A stretch of DNA of 64,000 nt, taken from an uncultured Mollicutes bacterium (GTDB lineage: Bacteria; Bacillota_I; Bacilli_A; Acholeplasmatales; Anaeroplasmataceae). Position 1 is the stretch's first letter. Each line of letters starts with the position of its first letter. Where the stretch lies: assembly GCA_945923475.1 (NCBI GenBank), contig CAMELE010000001.1, positions 35,875 through 99,874 of the forward strand, read 5' to 3'. A program made the translations under genes and the position numbers. The notes under the pieces are model-generated. The model was not told where the DNA came from. It made no database searches and saw nothing but the letters and a program-made list of their open reading frames with translations. Shown here piece after piece: positions 12,385-17,364 of the stretch.

Positions 12385-12435
12385 TAGTTTTTTGAAAAAA
12401 ATTTTCAGGCGAGATAATTAAATCTCGCCTGAAAA

Positions 12436-12642
12436 TTACACGTCCCACATAGTTTCCGCAATCCAAGAGTATTCATAGCGGAGTTTTGATTGAATCGCAA
12501 ATAAAGCGTCCGCAAGTTCTCCGCCGTCTCTGCGGTCTTCCTCATCTGAAAATTCCTTGCTCTCTTTCGCAATTCTTTGAGCTAACTTTTCAATGGCGTC
12601 TGCCTGTTCTCTCAAAGCCTGCGGGATAGTTTTTTCATTCAT
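12436..12642 (-). CDS. 68-aa helical protein
   Basis: ATG at 12642 after GAAAGGGGAA; stop TAA. Helical coiled-coil-like N-terminal half (ALREQADAIEKLAQRIAKESKEF), a GGELADALF turn and an aromatic end. Second gene of an operon, 2 nt after the micro zinc-finger gene. Unknown function. Confidence 0.8.
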   Translation of the reverse strand: MNEKTIPQALREQADAIEKLAQRIAKESKEFSDEEDRRDGGELADALFAIQSKLRYEYSWIAETMWDV

Positions 12643-12644
12643 TT

Positions 12645-12716
12645 TTATTTCCCCTTTCCGCATTTAACGCATTGAGCGTGTGTTCCGCACTTTCCATCAC
12701 AATAAGGACATTCCAT
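12645..12716 (-). CDS. 23-aa zinc-finger microprotein
   Basis: MECPYCDGKCGTHAQCVKCG plus three more residues, stop TAA. Five Cys and one His in 23 residues, including two CxxC pairs, can ligate one zinc. A strong GAAAGGGGAA site and its own promoter (12749-12777) support expression, and the next gene starts 2 nt after its stop. Confidence 0.65.
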   Translation of the reverse strand: MECPYCDGKCGTHAQCVKCGKGK

Positions 12717-12748
12717 TGATTTATTCCCCTTTCCTTTATTGTGCTTTT

Positions 12749-12777
12749 ATTATAGCATAGAGGGCTTGTTTTGTCAA
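12749..12777 (-). promoter_or_regulatory. sigma-A promoter inside a 12-bp palindrome
   Basis: TTGACA, 17 bp, TATAAT. Arms ATAGAGGGCTTG (12757-12768) and CAAGCCCTCTAT (12775-12786) flank a 6-nt loop, as at 8334. Confidence 0.9.
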
Positions 12778-12794
12778 GCCCTCTATTTAATTTT

Positions 12795-13103
12795 TTAGCA
12801 GTAAGCCAGATTTCCGCGCGCCCAGCCATATACGCTGATTTGATTGCACGCCTTGCCGATTTCAAGCGCCTGCTTCTTGGTCTGCACTCTCTTGGAACGG
12901 TCGATATAGTAGATGCCATCGGCGAACCAAACGCCGCAGTTGCCGCCATATTCCTTGACCGCGTTAATGGCTTCGCGTGCAGTTTTACATTCCACGCCCT
13001 CAGTAGCCACTTGCCAGCCGGACTTGTACCGGATAATCTTGCCATGTTTGAGGGTCAGACCGTCGTTTTCAGCGAGCTTGAGAATAGAACGAATGTTAAT
13101 CAT
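12795..13103 (-). CDS. 102-aa hypothetical protein
   Basis: ATG at 13103 after GGAAAGGG; stop TAA. Mixed alpha/beta with a basic middle and two Cys pairs. Segments such as LTLKHGKIIRYKSGWQVA and CKTAREAINAVKEYGGNCGVW resemble small LPD-type or ssDNA-binding-like phage domains, but no firm family is recognised. Confidence 0.8.
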   Translation of the reverse strand: MINIRSILKLAENDGLTLKHGKIIRYKSGWQVATEGVECKTAREAINAVKEYGGNCGVWFADGIYYIDRSKRVQTKKQALEIGKACNQISVYGWARGNLAYC

Positions 13104-13155
13104 GTTGTTATCCCTTTCCGGTTTGTTTGGGTTTTCCTTCCCTTACTGTGATTAT

Positions 13156-13184
13156 AGTATAGCACCGTTTCGGGATTCTGTCTA
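13156..13184 (-). promoter_or_regulatory. promoter in the left box of module H
   Basis: TAGACA, 17 bp, TATACT for the 12795-13103 gene. Confidence 0.85.
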
Positions 13185-13276
13185 TTGACATTATGCACAA
13201 AGATTTGCCCCAAAAATTTGTGCAATCCGCCTATTGACAAAAACTCGGCGCGCCAGGTCCGTTCGCGCGCCGGCCG

Positions 13277-13305
13277 ATTATACCACGAAGTTTTGGGATT
13301 GTCAA
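13277..13305 (-). promoter_or_regulatory. leftward promoter of module H
   Basis: TTGACA, 17 bp, TATAAT. Confidence 0.8.
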
Positions 13306-13318
13306 TAGGCAAAATGTA

Positions 13319-13356
13319 CAAAAAAATCTCCCCATTTTTGGGGAGATTTTTATTTT
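13319..13356. terminator. bidirectional terminator
   Basis: ATCTCCCC / GGGGAGAT stem with A7 before and T5 after; the same stem as in module D. Confidence 0.9.
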
Positions 13357-13361
13357 TAATT

Positions 13362-13601
13362 TTAACCATCAACATAAATAATGAGAACGTTATCTTTGGC
13401 TTTCAAACCGCTGACCGGCAATCCCAACACCCACTCTTCGCTTGCGTCTAACACATCACCATTCAAAGTCATGCGACCTTTGCGGTCTTTGAGATAGCGA
13501 CCGCAAGTGTTTTCATTTATCACTTCGACGCCGTTCCCCTCATAGAACATCAGCGCCCCTTTTACCGTGCCAATTACATTTTTAATCATGCCCAAAGTCA
13601 T
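13362..13601 (-). CDS. 79-aa hypothetical beta-rich protein
   Basis: ATG at 13601 after AAAGAGGTTAAG; stop TAA. Beta-strand pattern with Gly turns (IGTVKGALMFYEGNG..GRYLKDRKGRMTLNGDVL). It shares a start-site operator with the 11826-12032 gene. Unknown function. Confidence 0.75.
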   Translation of the reverse strand: MTLGMIKNVIGTVKGALMFYEGNGVEVINENTCGRYLKDRKGRMTLNGDVLDASEEWVLGLPVSGLKAKDNVLIIYVDG

Positions 13602-13627
13602 TTTTCTTAACCTCTTTCGTTTTAATG

Positions 13628-13644
13628 TTGTTCCCTTGGAACAA
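13628..13644. promoter_or_regulatory. start-site operator palindrome, copy 2
   Basis: TTGTTCCCTTGGAACAA, a 17-bp inverted repeat (core 13629-13643) placed 6 bp downstream of the -10 as in copy 1. Confidence 0.65.
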
Positions 13645-13648
13645 TTAT

Positions 13649-13677
13649 AGTATAGCATAGGGGATAGTAAAAGTCAA
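13649..13677 (-). promoter_or_regulatory. sigma-A promoter with operator
   Basis: TTGACT, 17 bp, TATACT. The region upstream of the -35 matches the conserved box. Confidence 0.85.
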
Positions 13678-13689
13678 TAAGCAAAATGA

Positions 13690-13734
13690 TAAAAAATTCG
13701 GCAGGATTTTGTGCATCCTGCCGAATTTTTTTTT
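13690..13734. terminator. bidirectional terminator
   Basis: AATTCGGCAGGAT / ATCCTGCCGAATT stem with A and T runs, ending the 13733-13924 gene. Confidence 0.9.
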
Positions 13735-13924
13735 AGTTCAAACTCTCGATGACTTCGCCGGTCAGTGCGTCAATAACATCGACCGAAACAACGTTGTCCG
13801 CGTCGATAAACTTCTTTGCGAGGATACAAGCGTTTTCCCGCCCGAACACCGAAATTTCATGGCGATAGTGTCCCATGTCACCCGCCTTGTAGTTGTAGTA
13901 ATTGACAGAAATAATAAATAACAT
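13733..13924 (-). CDS. 63-aa hypothetical protein
   Basis: ATG at 13924 after GGAAAGGGGAAA; stop TAA. An alternating beta strand (LFIISVNYYNYKAG), a helix (ENACILAKKFIDA) and a final strand (SVDVIDALTGEVIESL) give a small alpha/beta fold common among phage accessory proteins. Unknown function. Confidence 0.8.
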   Translation of the reverse strand: MLFIISVNYYNYKAGDMGHYRHEISVFGRENACILAKKFIDADNVVSVDVIDALTGEVIESLN

Positions 13925-13955
13925 TTTAGTTTCCCCTTTCCTTTATTGTATTTAT

Positions 13956-13984
13956 AGTATAACACATCTATTGGAATTTGTCAA
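13956..13984 (-). promoter_or_regulatory. sigma-A promoter
   Basis: TTGACA, 17 bp, TATACT for the 13733-13924 gene. Confidence 0.9.
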
Positions 13985-14006
13985 TACTTTTTTAATTTTT
14001 TTGTAG

Positions 14007-14117
14007 GGCGGTGGTGGGAGTTGAACCCACATTTTCCAATGGCGAACGTTTCCAAGTGAGCGACACTTTTGTATCTCAGCCATCTTTGTGGAAGTAGAAC
14101 CGTTCTACCTCACCGCC
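14007..14117 (-). ncRNA. 111-nt tRNA-like RNA
   Basis: On the minus strand GGCGGTG and CACCGCC form a 7-bp acceptor-like stem, and GTGGG-TTCAACT-CCCAC is a canonical T arm and T loop next to it. A promoter ends about 14 nt upstream, so the RNA starts at the acceptor stem. The rest is not canonical: a hairpin GTAGAA-CGG-TTCTAC, then an ATGGC / GCCAT helix enclosing a TGAG..CTCA hairpin and a TTGGAAA stretch resembling a Ser(GGA) anticodon loop, but without a paired anticodon stem. It is about 20-35 nt longer than normal tRNAs and has no encoded CCA. It may be a degenerate or intron-like tRNA, or a tRNA mimic. Confidence 0.5.
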
Positions 14118-14130
14118 ATTTTGTACCCTT

Positions 14131-14159
14131 ATTGTATCACACTCTAAGGGGTTTGTCAA
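14131..14159 (-). promoter_or_regulatory. promoter of the tRNA-like RNA
   Basis: TTGACA, 17 bp, TACAAT; predicted start about 8 nt before the acceptor stem. Confidence 0.85.
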
Positions 14160-14316
14160 GAGGTTTTTTTGAGAAGTTGGAATTTTTTTATTCTCTACTT
14201 TTGCGGACAGTGCGCGCCCTGTCTGGTCGCTCCAACTAAGCGTTTTATCAAAGGAAATGGCTACTTGCCACACGCCCTTTGGGAAGTATCTTATCTCTTC
14301 CCCTCTTGACAATTAT
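14160..14316 (-). other. transcribed stretch of uncertain coding status
   Basis: A strong promoter (14317-14345) enters here. A TTG-started frame (LSRGEEIRYFPKG...) runs 78 codons through the tRNA-like promoter into the tRNA-like RNA, which makes a real protein unlikely. GGGAAG / CTTCCC near the 5' end could form a hairpin. Probably a leader or small RNA. Confidence 0.4.
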
Positions 14317-14345
14317 AGTATAGCACTGACTGCTGGATTTGTCAA
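14317..14345 (-). promoter_or_regulatory. sigma-A promoter with conserved start-site motif
   Basis: TTGACA, 17 bp, TATACT, followed by TGTCAAGAGGGGAAGAG. Confidence 0.85.
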
Positions 14346-14359
14346 GTGTTTTTTATAAA

Positions 14360-14392
14360 AAAAGAGAAGTTTTTCAACTTCTCTTTTTGCGA
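14360..14392 (-). terminator. terminator overlapping a stop codon
   Basis: AAAGAGAAGTT / AACTTCTCTTT stem with a minus-strand T7 run; the TGA of the 14374-14496 gene lies in the hairpin. Confidence 0.85.
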
Positions 14393-14496
14393 TGAACCGC
14401 TCTCTTTACGCGATGCTCCACGTATTCGATGAGCGCGCCCGCGCCGATAACACCAACATAGATAGCGAGAAGAACAAGACCGTCATGAATAGACAT
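14374..14496 (-). CDS. 40-aa single-pass membrane protein
   Basis: ATG at 14496 after AAAGAGGTAAATC; stop TGA. One transmembrane helix (LVLLAIYVGVIGAGALIEYV, residues about 7-26) and a strongly basic tail (HRVKRAVHRKKRS), so an N-out, C-in topology is expected. Unknown function. Confidence 0.7.
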   Translation of the reverse strand: MSIHDGLVLLAIYVGVIGAGALIEYVEHRVKRAVHRKKRS

Positions 14497-14529
14497 TTGA
14501 TTTACCTCTTTCTTTCTTTTGATGATACT

Positions 14530-14558
14530 ATTATAGCATTTCGGGATAGGAATGTCAA
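14530..14558 (-). promoter_or_regulatory. sigma-A promoter
   Basis: TTGACA, 17 bp, TATAAT for the 14374-14496 gene. Confidence 0.9.
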
Positions 14559-14644
14559 GTAGTTTTTGGCAAAAAATGGAAAAAATTTTGCTTTAACGCT
14601 TTACTGTGATAAAGTTCGGGCTGGGACGCCCTACACGCGCCCCA

Positions 14645-14681
14645 CGGCGCAAGAGAAAGAGCGGGAAGCCGGCTCCCGCCC
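14645..14681 (-). terminator. intrinsic terminator
   Basis: GCGGGA / TCCCGC stem (14661-14679) followed on the minus strand by TCTTTCTCTT. A second GC-rich GGGCG..CGCCC region follows to about 14620. Confidence 0.65.
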
Positions 14682-14891
14682 TTAATACATTTCGCTACTG
14701 GGTTCAACTGTAAAATACTCAACATTCCGTAAGTCGAGCTTGCCATAGGACTTATCATTATACATCGTAGCACCTGTCGCGAGTAAGTCATTCATCTTAC
14801 CTGCAATCTCCATAGCGCGCTGTTCCTCGAATGCCTGCTGGAAGAGATAGCCTTGACCGCCCTTAGTATAATAAACAATGCCGTAAATCAT
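14682..14891 (-). CDS. 69-aa hypothetical protein
   Basis: ATG at 14891 after GAAAGGGGAATG; stop TAA. Beta-helix-beta pattern (YGIVYYTKGGQGYLFQQAF..QRAMEIAGKMNDLL..VEYFTVEP) typical of small phage accessory proteins. No family is recognised. Confidence 0.8.
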   Translation of the reverse strand: MIYGIVYYTKGGQGYLFQQAFEEQRAMEIAGKMNDLLATGATMYNDKSYGKLDLRNVEYFTVEPSSEMY

Positions 14892-14920
14892 TTTTCATTC
14901 CCCTTTCCTTTTGTGATTAT

Positions 14921-14949
14921 AGAATACCACATTCTAACTGATTTGTCAA
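14921..14949 (-). promoter_or_regulatory. sigma-A promoter
   Basis: TTGACA, 17 bp, TATTCT for the 14682-14891 gene. Confidence 0.85.
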
Positions 14950-14968
14950 GACCTTTTTGCAAAAAACC

Positions 14969-14986
14969 TTTGTTAATTTTTTAACA
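14969..14986. repeat. AT-rich inverted repeat, copy 2
   Basis: TTGTTAATTTTTTAACAA just upstream of a promoter; same sequence at about 15395 and related to 12233. Confidence 0.6.
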
Positions 14987-14999
14987 ATCTACGCCGTTA

Positions 15000-15021
15000 G
15001 AAAGGGAGCATTACTGCTCCC
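15000..15021 (-). terminator. intrinsic terminator
   Basis: GGGAGCA / TGCTCCC stem followed on the minus strand by TTTCT, right after the stop of the 15022-15312 gene. Confidence 0.6.
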
Positions 15022-15312
15022 TTAATCTGCGTAAAGACTCATCAATTCGTTTATCTTGTCAATGGCTTCATCAATGTCATCAAAGCGGTTGTCTGCCAAC
15101 ATACTTGCATGGCTGGCTTTCTCATAAGCATCATACGCGTCGCTGAGTTCCTGCGTGCCAAACTTACCCAAGCTCTCAAGGGCATTGACAATGTTCCATG
15201 TCTTAGCCATTTCCCCACGCTTAACCTGGCAATCATTAAACGCCGGCTTGCTCGCATTCATCAACCGTTCCTTTTCTGCCTTGAGAGTGCTGTAAAAATC
15301 CTGATTAGTCAT
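15022..15312 (-). CDS. 96-aa helical protein
   Basis: ATG at 15312 after AGAAAGGGGAATA; stop TAA. Almost entirely helical with heptad-like repeats (FYSTLKAEKERLMNA, AYDAYEKASHASML, IDEAIDKINELMS), suggesting a coiled coil. Unknown function. Confidence 0.8.
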   Translation of the reverse strand: MTNQDFYSTLKAEKERLMNASKPAFNDCQVKRGEMAKTWNIVNALESLGKFGTQELSDAYDAYEKASHASMLADNRFDDIDEAIDKINELMSLYAD

Positions 15313-15342
15313 TTGAGTATTCCCCTTTCTTATTGTATCTAT

Positions 15343-15371
15343 ATTGTAGCACATCATCGCGCATTTGTCAA
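15343..15371 (-). promoter_or_regulatory. sigma-A promoter
   Basis: TTGACA, 17 bp, TACAAT for the 15022-15312 gene. Confidence 0.9.
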
Positions 15372-15394
15372 GAGTTTTTTTACTCTTCTCTGCT

Positions 15395-15412
15395 TGTTAA
15401 TTTTTTAACAAT
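15395..15412. repeat. AT-rich inverted repeat, copy 3
   Basis: TTGTTAATTTTTTAACAA upstream of a promoter, followed by ATCTtCGCtG-like flank as in copy 2. Confidence 0.6.
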
Positions 15413-15424
15413 CTTCGCTGATCC

Positions 15425-15460
15425 GCAAGAAAGAGAGAGACTTAGTAAGCCTCTCTCCAT
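15425..15460 (-). terminator. terminator overlapping the gene end
   Basis: GAGAGGCTTA / TAAGTCTCTC stem on the minus strand followed by TCTTTCTT; the TAA of the 15442-15807 gene is in the loop. Confidence 0.65.
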
Positions 15461-15807
15461 ACCTTAATGATTGTATCATCTTCTACAGTGTCAGTGTCGT
15501 TGTCGTTAATCCACAAGAGCAAGAAGTCGTTATCATCAATGTTGAGTGCTTCCACGTCCCACAGATTGCCTTGCTCATCAATGAGCGTCAGTGTATCACC
15601 CTCGCGTGCGTAGACCTCTGCACCAACGAAACGAATGCTTCCGCGCTCTGTTCCTGAACCGCACCAATTCTCAATGACTGAGAGGTCGTAGGACTGGGGC
15701 GCTTCCTCACAGGCTTCCGCGGTTGTGTGGTCGTGGAACGGGCCAAAGAAAGACACGGAGAGAATGATAGCAATGGCAATGGTGATAATTCGAGAAATGT
15801 TCTTCAT
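15442..15807 (-). CDS. exported or membrane-anchored protein
   Basis: 121 aa, stop TAA, ATG at 15807 after AGAAAGAGGTAAATC. Residues 1-22 (KNISRIITIAIAIILSVSFFG) are a basic-hydrophobic signal sequence or anchor; no lipobox is seen. The exported part is acidic with two Cys and a beta-rich region (REGDTLTLIDEQGNLWDVEAL) like a small beta-barrel. It may act at the cell surface, for example in superinfection exclusion, but that is only a guess from location. Confidence 0.75.
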   Translation of the reverse strand: MKNISRIITIAIAIILSVSFFGPFHDHTTAEACEEAPQSYDLSVIENWCGSGTERGSIRFVGAEVYAREGDTLTLIDEQGNLWDVEALNIDDNDFLLLWINDNDTDTVEDDTIIKVWREAY

Positions 15808-15838
15808 TTTGATTTACCTCTTTCTTTTTGATGATACA

Positions 15839-15867
15839 AGTATAGCACATGGCTACTGGATTGTCAA
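15839..15867 (-). promoter_or_regulatory. promoter in the box of module I
   Basis: TTGACA, 17 bp, TATACT for the 15442-15807 gene. Confidence 0.9.
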
Positions 15868-16010
15868 TAGTCATTTTGCACAAATGTGATGGCGTAGTTT
15901 CGGGCATTTTGATGTTTGTGCATTATGACGAAGTTTTGGCGAAAAATTTGTGCAAACTGCTGATTTTTATAAAACTCGGCTCGCCACTACCGCCAGCGAG
16001 CCGAGCAACG
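15861..16010. repeat. regulatory module, copy I (partial)
   Basis: Left box TTGTCAATAGTCATTTTGCA, a TTTGTGCAAAC block and palindrome CTCGGCTCGC / GCGAGCCGAG (about 15976-16005). No -35 before the palindrome, no right box, no terminator. It marks the right edge of the early region. Confidence 0.7.
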
Positions 16011-16182
16011 TTTACCGGGGTGTTTGTGCGGGATGGGGTCTTGCGCTCCGCAAAAGAGCGAGAGTAAGGCTGGTATACTCTCAGAGAATAAACGAGTTAG
16101 AACCTTATAGGGCGGGGGTGTATTTCGGGAAAAAATTTTTTTTGATTTGTGTTTTTTCTTTTGTGTGGTCAAAACGCAATCT
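16011..16182. other. stretch without a gene
   Basis: Contains CTTGCGCTCCGCAAAAGAGCG-like short stems and a TATACT near 16076 without a matching -35. No coding signal on either strand. Confidence 0.5.
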
Positions 16183-16281
16183 AAATCAATTTTCAATTTC
16201 AGAATACGGTTTAATTAAAATAACAAATCAATTTTCAATTTCAGATTACGGTTTAAAATAACAAATCAATTTTCAATTTCA
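16183..16281. repeat. three direct repeats at the early/late junction
   Basis: AAATCAATTTTCAATTTCA occurs at 16183, 16225 and 16263 (spacing 42 and 38). The first two copies extend through GAnTACGGTTTAA. AT-rich iteron-like repeats between two divergent transcription blocks and just upstream of the packaging genes could be a replication origin, a packaging site or a control region. Confidence 0.75.
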
Positions 16282-16309
16282 AATCACAAAACAAAATAAT
16301 AATCTTAAA

Positions 16310-16444
16310 TCACGATTTCTTTTTTCTACCTCTTTTAGGCTTCTCGCCCCACATAAGAGTGTATAATCCAGAAGTAGCAGAATAAGTGGCTTTCTGCTGA
16401 TACTTTTTAGCAACTGCCTTCAAGGGGCTGAGTGGTTTCCGCAT
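16310..16444 (-). CDS. 44-aa basic protein
   Basis: ATG at 16444 after GGAGGAAAAATTAA, overlapping the end of the upstream gene by 38 nt; stop TGA. Very basic (KPLSPLKAVAKKYQQKA; GEKPKRGRKKKS), so it likely binds nucleic acid. Last gene of a leftward trio. Confidence 0.65.
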   Translation of the reverse strand: MRKPLSPLKAVAKKYQQKATYSATSGLYTLMWGEKPKRGRKKKS

Positions 16445-16802
16445 TTAATTTTTCCTCCATATATTCAATTAATTTATCTTTATATTTACAACTATCAATA
16501 TATCTATTAATAGTATTTATATCATATTTTTCCATTAAATGCTCTAATACATATTTATATTTGTTTAACTGATATTCTTCTTGTTCTTCTTTGGTACTTA
16601 ATTGAGCCTTTTCCGCGTCTGATAAAGGTCTATAAGTAATTGTTCTTGATCCATTAGCTTTTTTCTCAATACGTATTGTTTTAAATAATTTCCAATCTCT
16701 TACAAAAGGATCTTTATCTCTTGTTGCGTTAGAATATTCTTGTTCTAATTTAAATATTACCGCATCTATCCCTCTTACTTCAAAAGGCTGGTTCCGCCTC
16801 AT
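16407..16802 (-). CDS. 131-aa hypothetical protein
   Basis: ATG at 16802 after GGGAGGATATTGAAG, inside the last codons of the upstream gene; stop TAA. Charged, helical C-terminal half (EEQEEYQLNKYKYVLEHLMEKYDINTINRYIDSCKYKDKLIEYMEEKL). AT-rich like the late genes but transcribed leftward. The product is close to typical packaging-region accessory proteins in nothing but position; function unknown. Confidence 0.75.
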   Translation of the reverse strand: MRRNQPFEVRGIDAVIFKLEQEYSNATRDKDPFVRDWKLFKTIRIEKKANGSRTITYRPLSDAEKAQLSTKEEQEEYQLNKYKYVLEHLMEKYDINTINRYIDSCKYKDKLIEYMEEKLNAETTQPLEGSC

Positions 16803-17172
16803 CTTCAATATCCTCCCATTCAAATGTTCCATCATCTAATTCATATACAAATGCTTGCTTATAAAATGATGAAACAATTCCATCATTTGTAATTCCTTTT
16901 GGACTATTTTTCGCTTCATGAAAACAATTATAAACAATTAATCCTTGCGTTTCATATCGCGAAAAATCTACTGCCTTTCCCTCAAAATCATAATTATAAA
17001 ATATGTTTAATAATAACATACACTCATATTGCGCGATTGGCCATTTATTTAATTCTTTTTGCTGATTTGTCATTTTTTGGTATAATACCCAAAAAGCTTT
17101 TCTGTATAACCATAAAAAAAGGAGGGATACTACTAATGCACAACTCAATAATATAATAAAAATAATTTCCAT
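16780..17172 (-). CDS. 130-aa membrane-anchored protein
   Basis: ATG at 17172 after AAAAGGAG; stop TGA. N-terminal transmembrane helix (residues about 2-23) with a basic flank, then a soluble domain with an acidic C terminus (ELDDGTFEWEDIEDEAEPAF). First gene of an overlapping trio. Unknown function. Confidence 0.75.
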   Translation of the reverse strand: MEIIFIILLSCALVVSLLFLWLYRKAFWVLYQKMTNQQKELNKWPIAQYECMLLLNIFYNYDFEGKAVDFSRYETQGLIVYNCFHEAKNSPKGITNDGIVSSFYKQAFVYELDDGTFEWEDIEDEAEPAF

Positions 17173-17200
17173 AAATACTCCTTTTCTTTTTCTTATAATA

Positions 17201-17229
17201 ATAATAAAATAAAAAATAAGAAATGTCAA
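17201..17229 (-). promoter_or_regulatory. sigma-A promoter of the AT-rich trio
   Basis: TTGACA, 17 bp, TATTAT on the minus strand, divergent from the late promoter about 85 bp away. Confidence 0.75.
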
Positions 17230-17311
17230 ATCGTAGAGCGTGATTGGGCAAAAGTTATTTGTTTTGTTAAAAAAATTTTTAAATATAAAAAGAAAAATTT
17301 TTAAATGAAAC

Positions 17312-17340
17312 TTGACAAAAAAAATTTTTTCGAGTATAAT
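17312..17340 (+). promoter_or_regulatory. main late promoter
   Basis: TTGACA, 17-bp A/T-rich spacer, TATAAT, 25 nt before the first late start codon. Same class as the early promoters, so late timing must come from something else, such as a repressor or the divergent repeats. Confidence 0.85.
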
Positions 17341-17364
17341 ATAAATATAGACTGGAGGTAAAAA

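Larger units (their letters stand above)
13178..13356. repeat. intergenic regulatory module, copy H
   Basis: Left box, TTGACA (13234-13239) running directly into palindrome CGGCGCGC / GCGCGCCG (13246-13272), leftward promoter, right box TTGTCAATAGGCAAAATG, terminator. Same class as copy F (no rightward -10). Confidence 0.8.

Noticed and set aside
14007-14117. tRNA-like RNA as the amber (CTA anticodon) suppressor
   Set aside because: No 7-nt loop with CTA closed by a 5-bp stem can be drawn; the only TTCTAC lies in a tight hairpin with a 3-nt loop. The suppressor, if phage-encoded, must lie outside the window.
16183-16281. Direct repeats as a CRISPR array
   Set aside because: Only three units, repeats continue partly into the spacers, and spacers are alike rather than unique; no cas genes.
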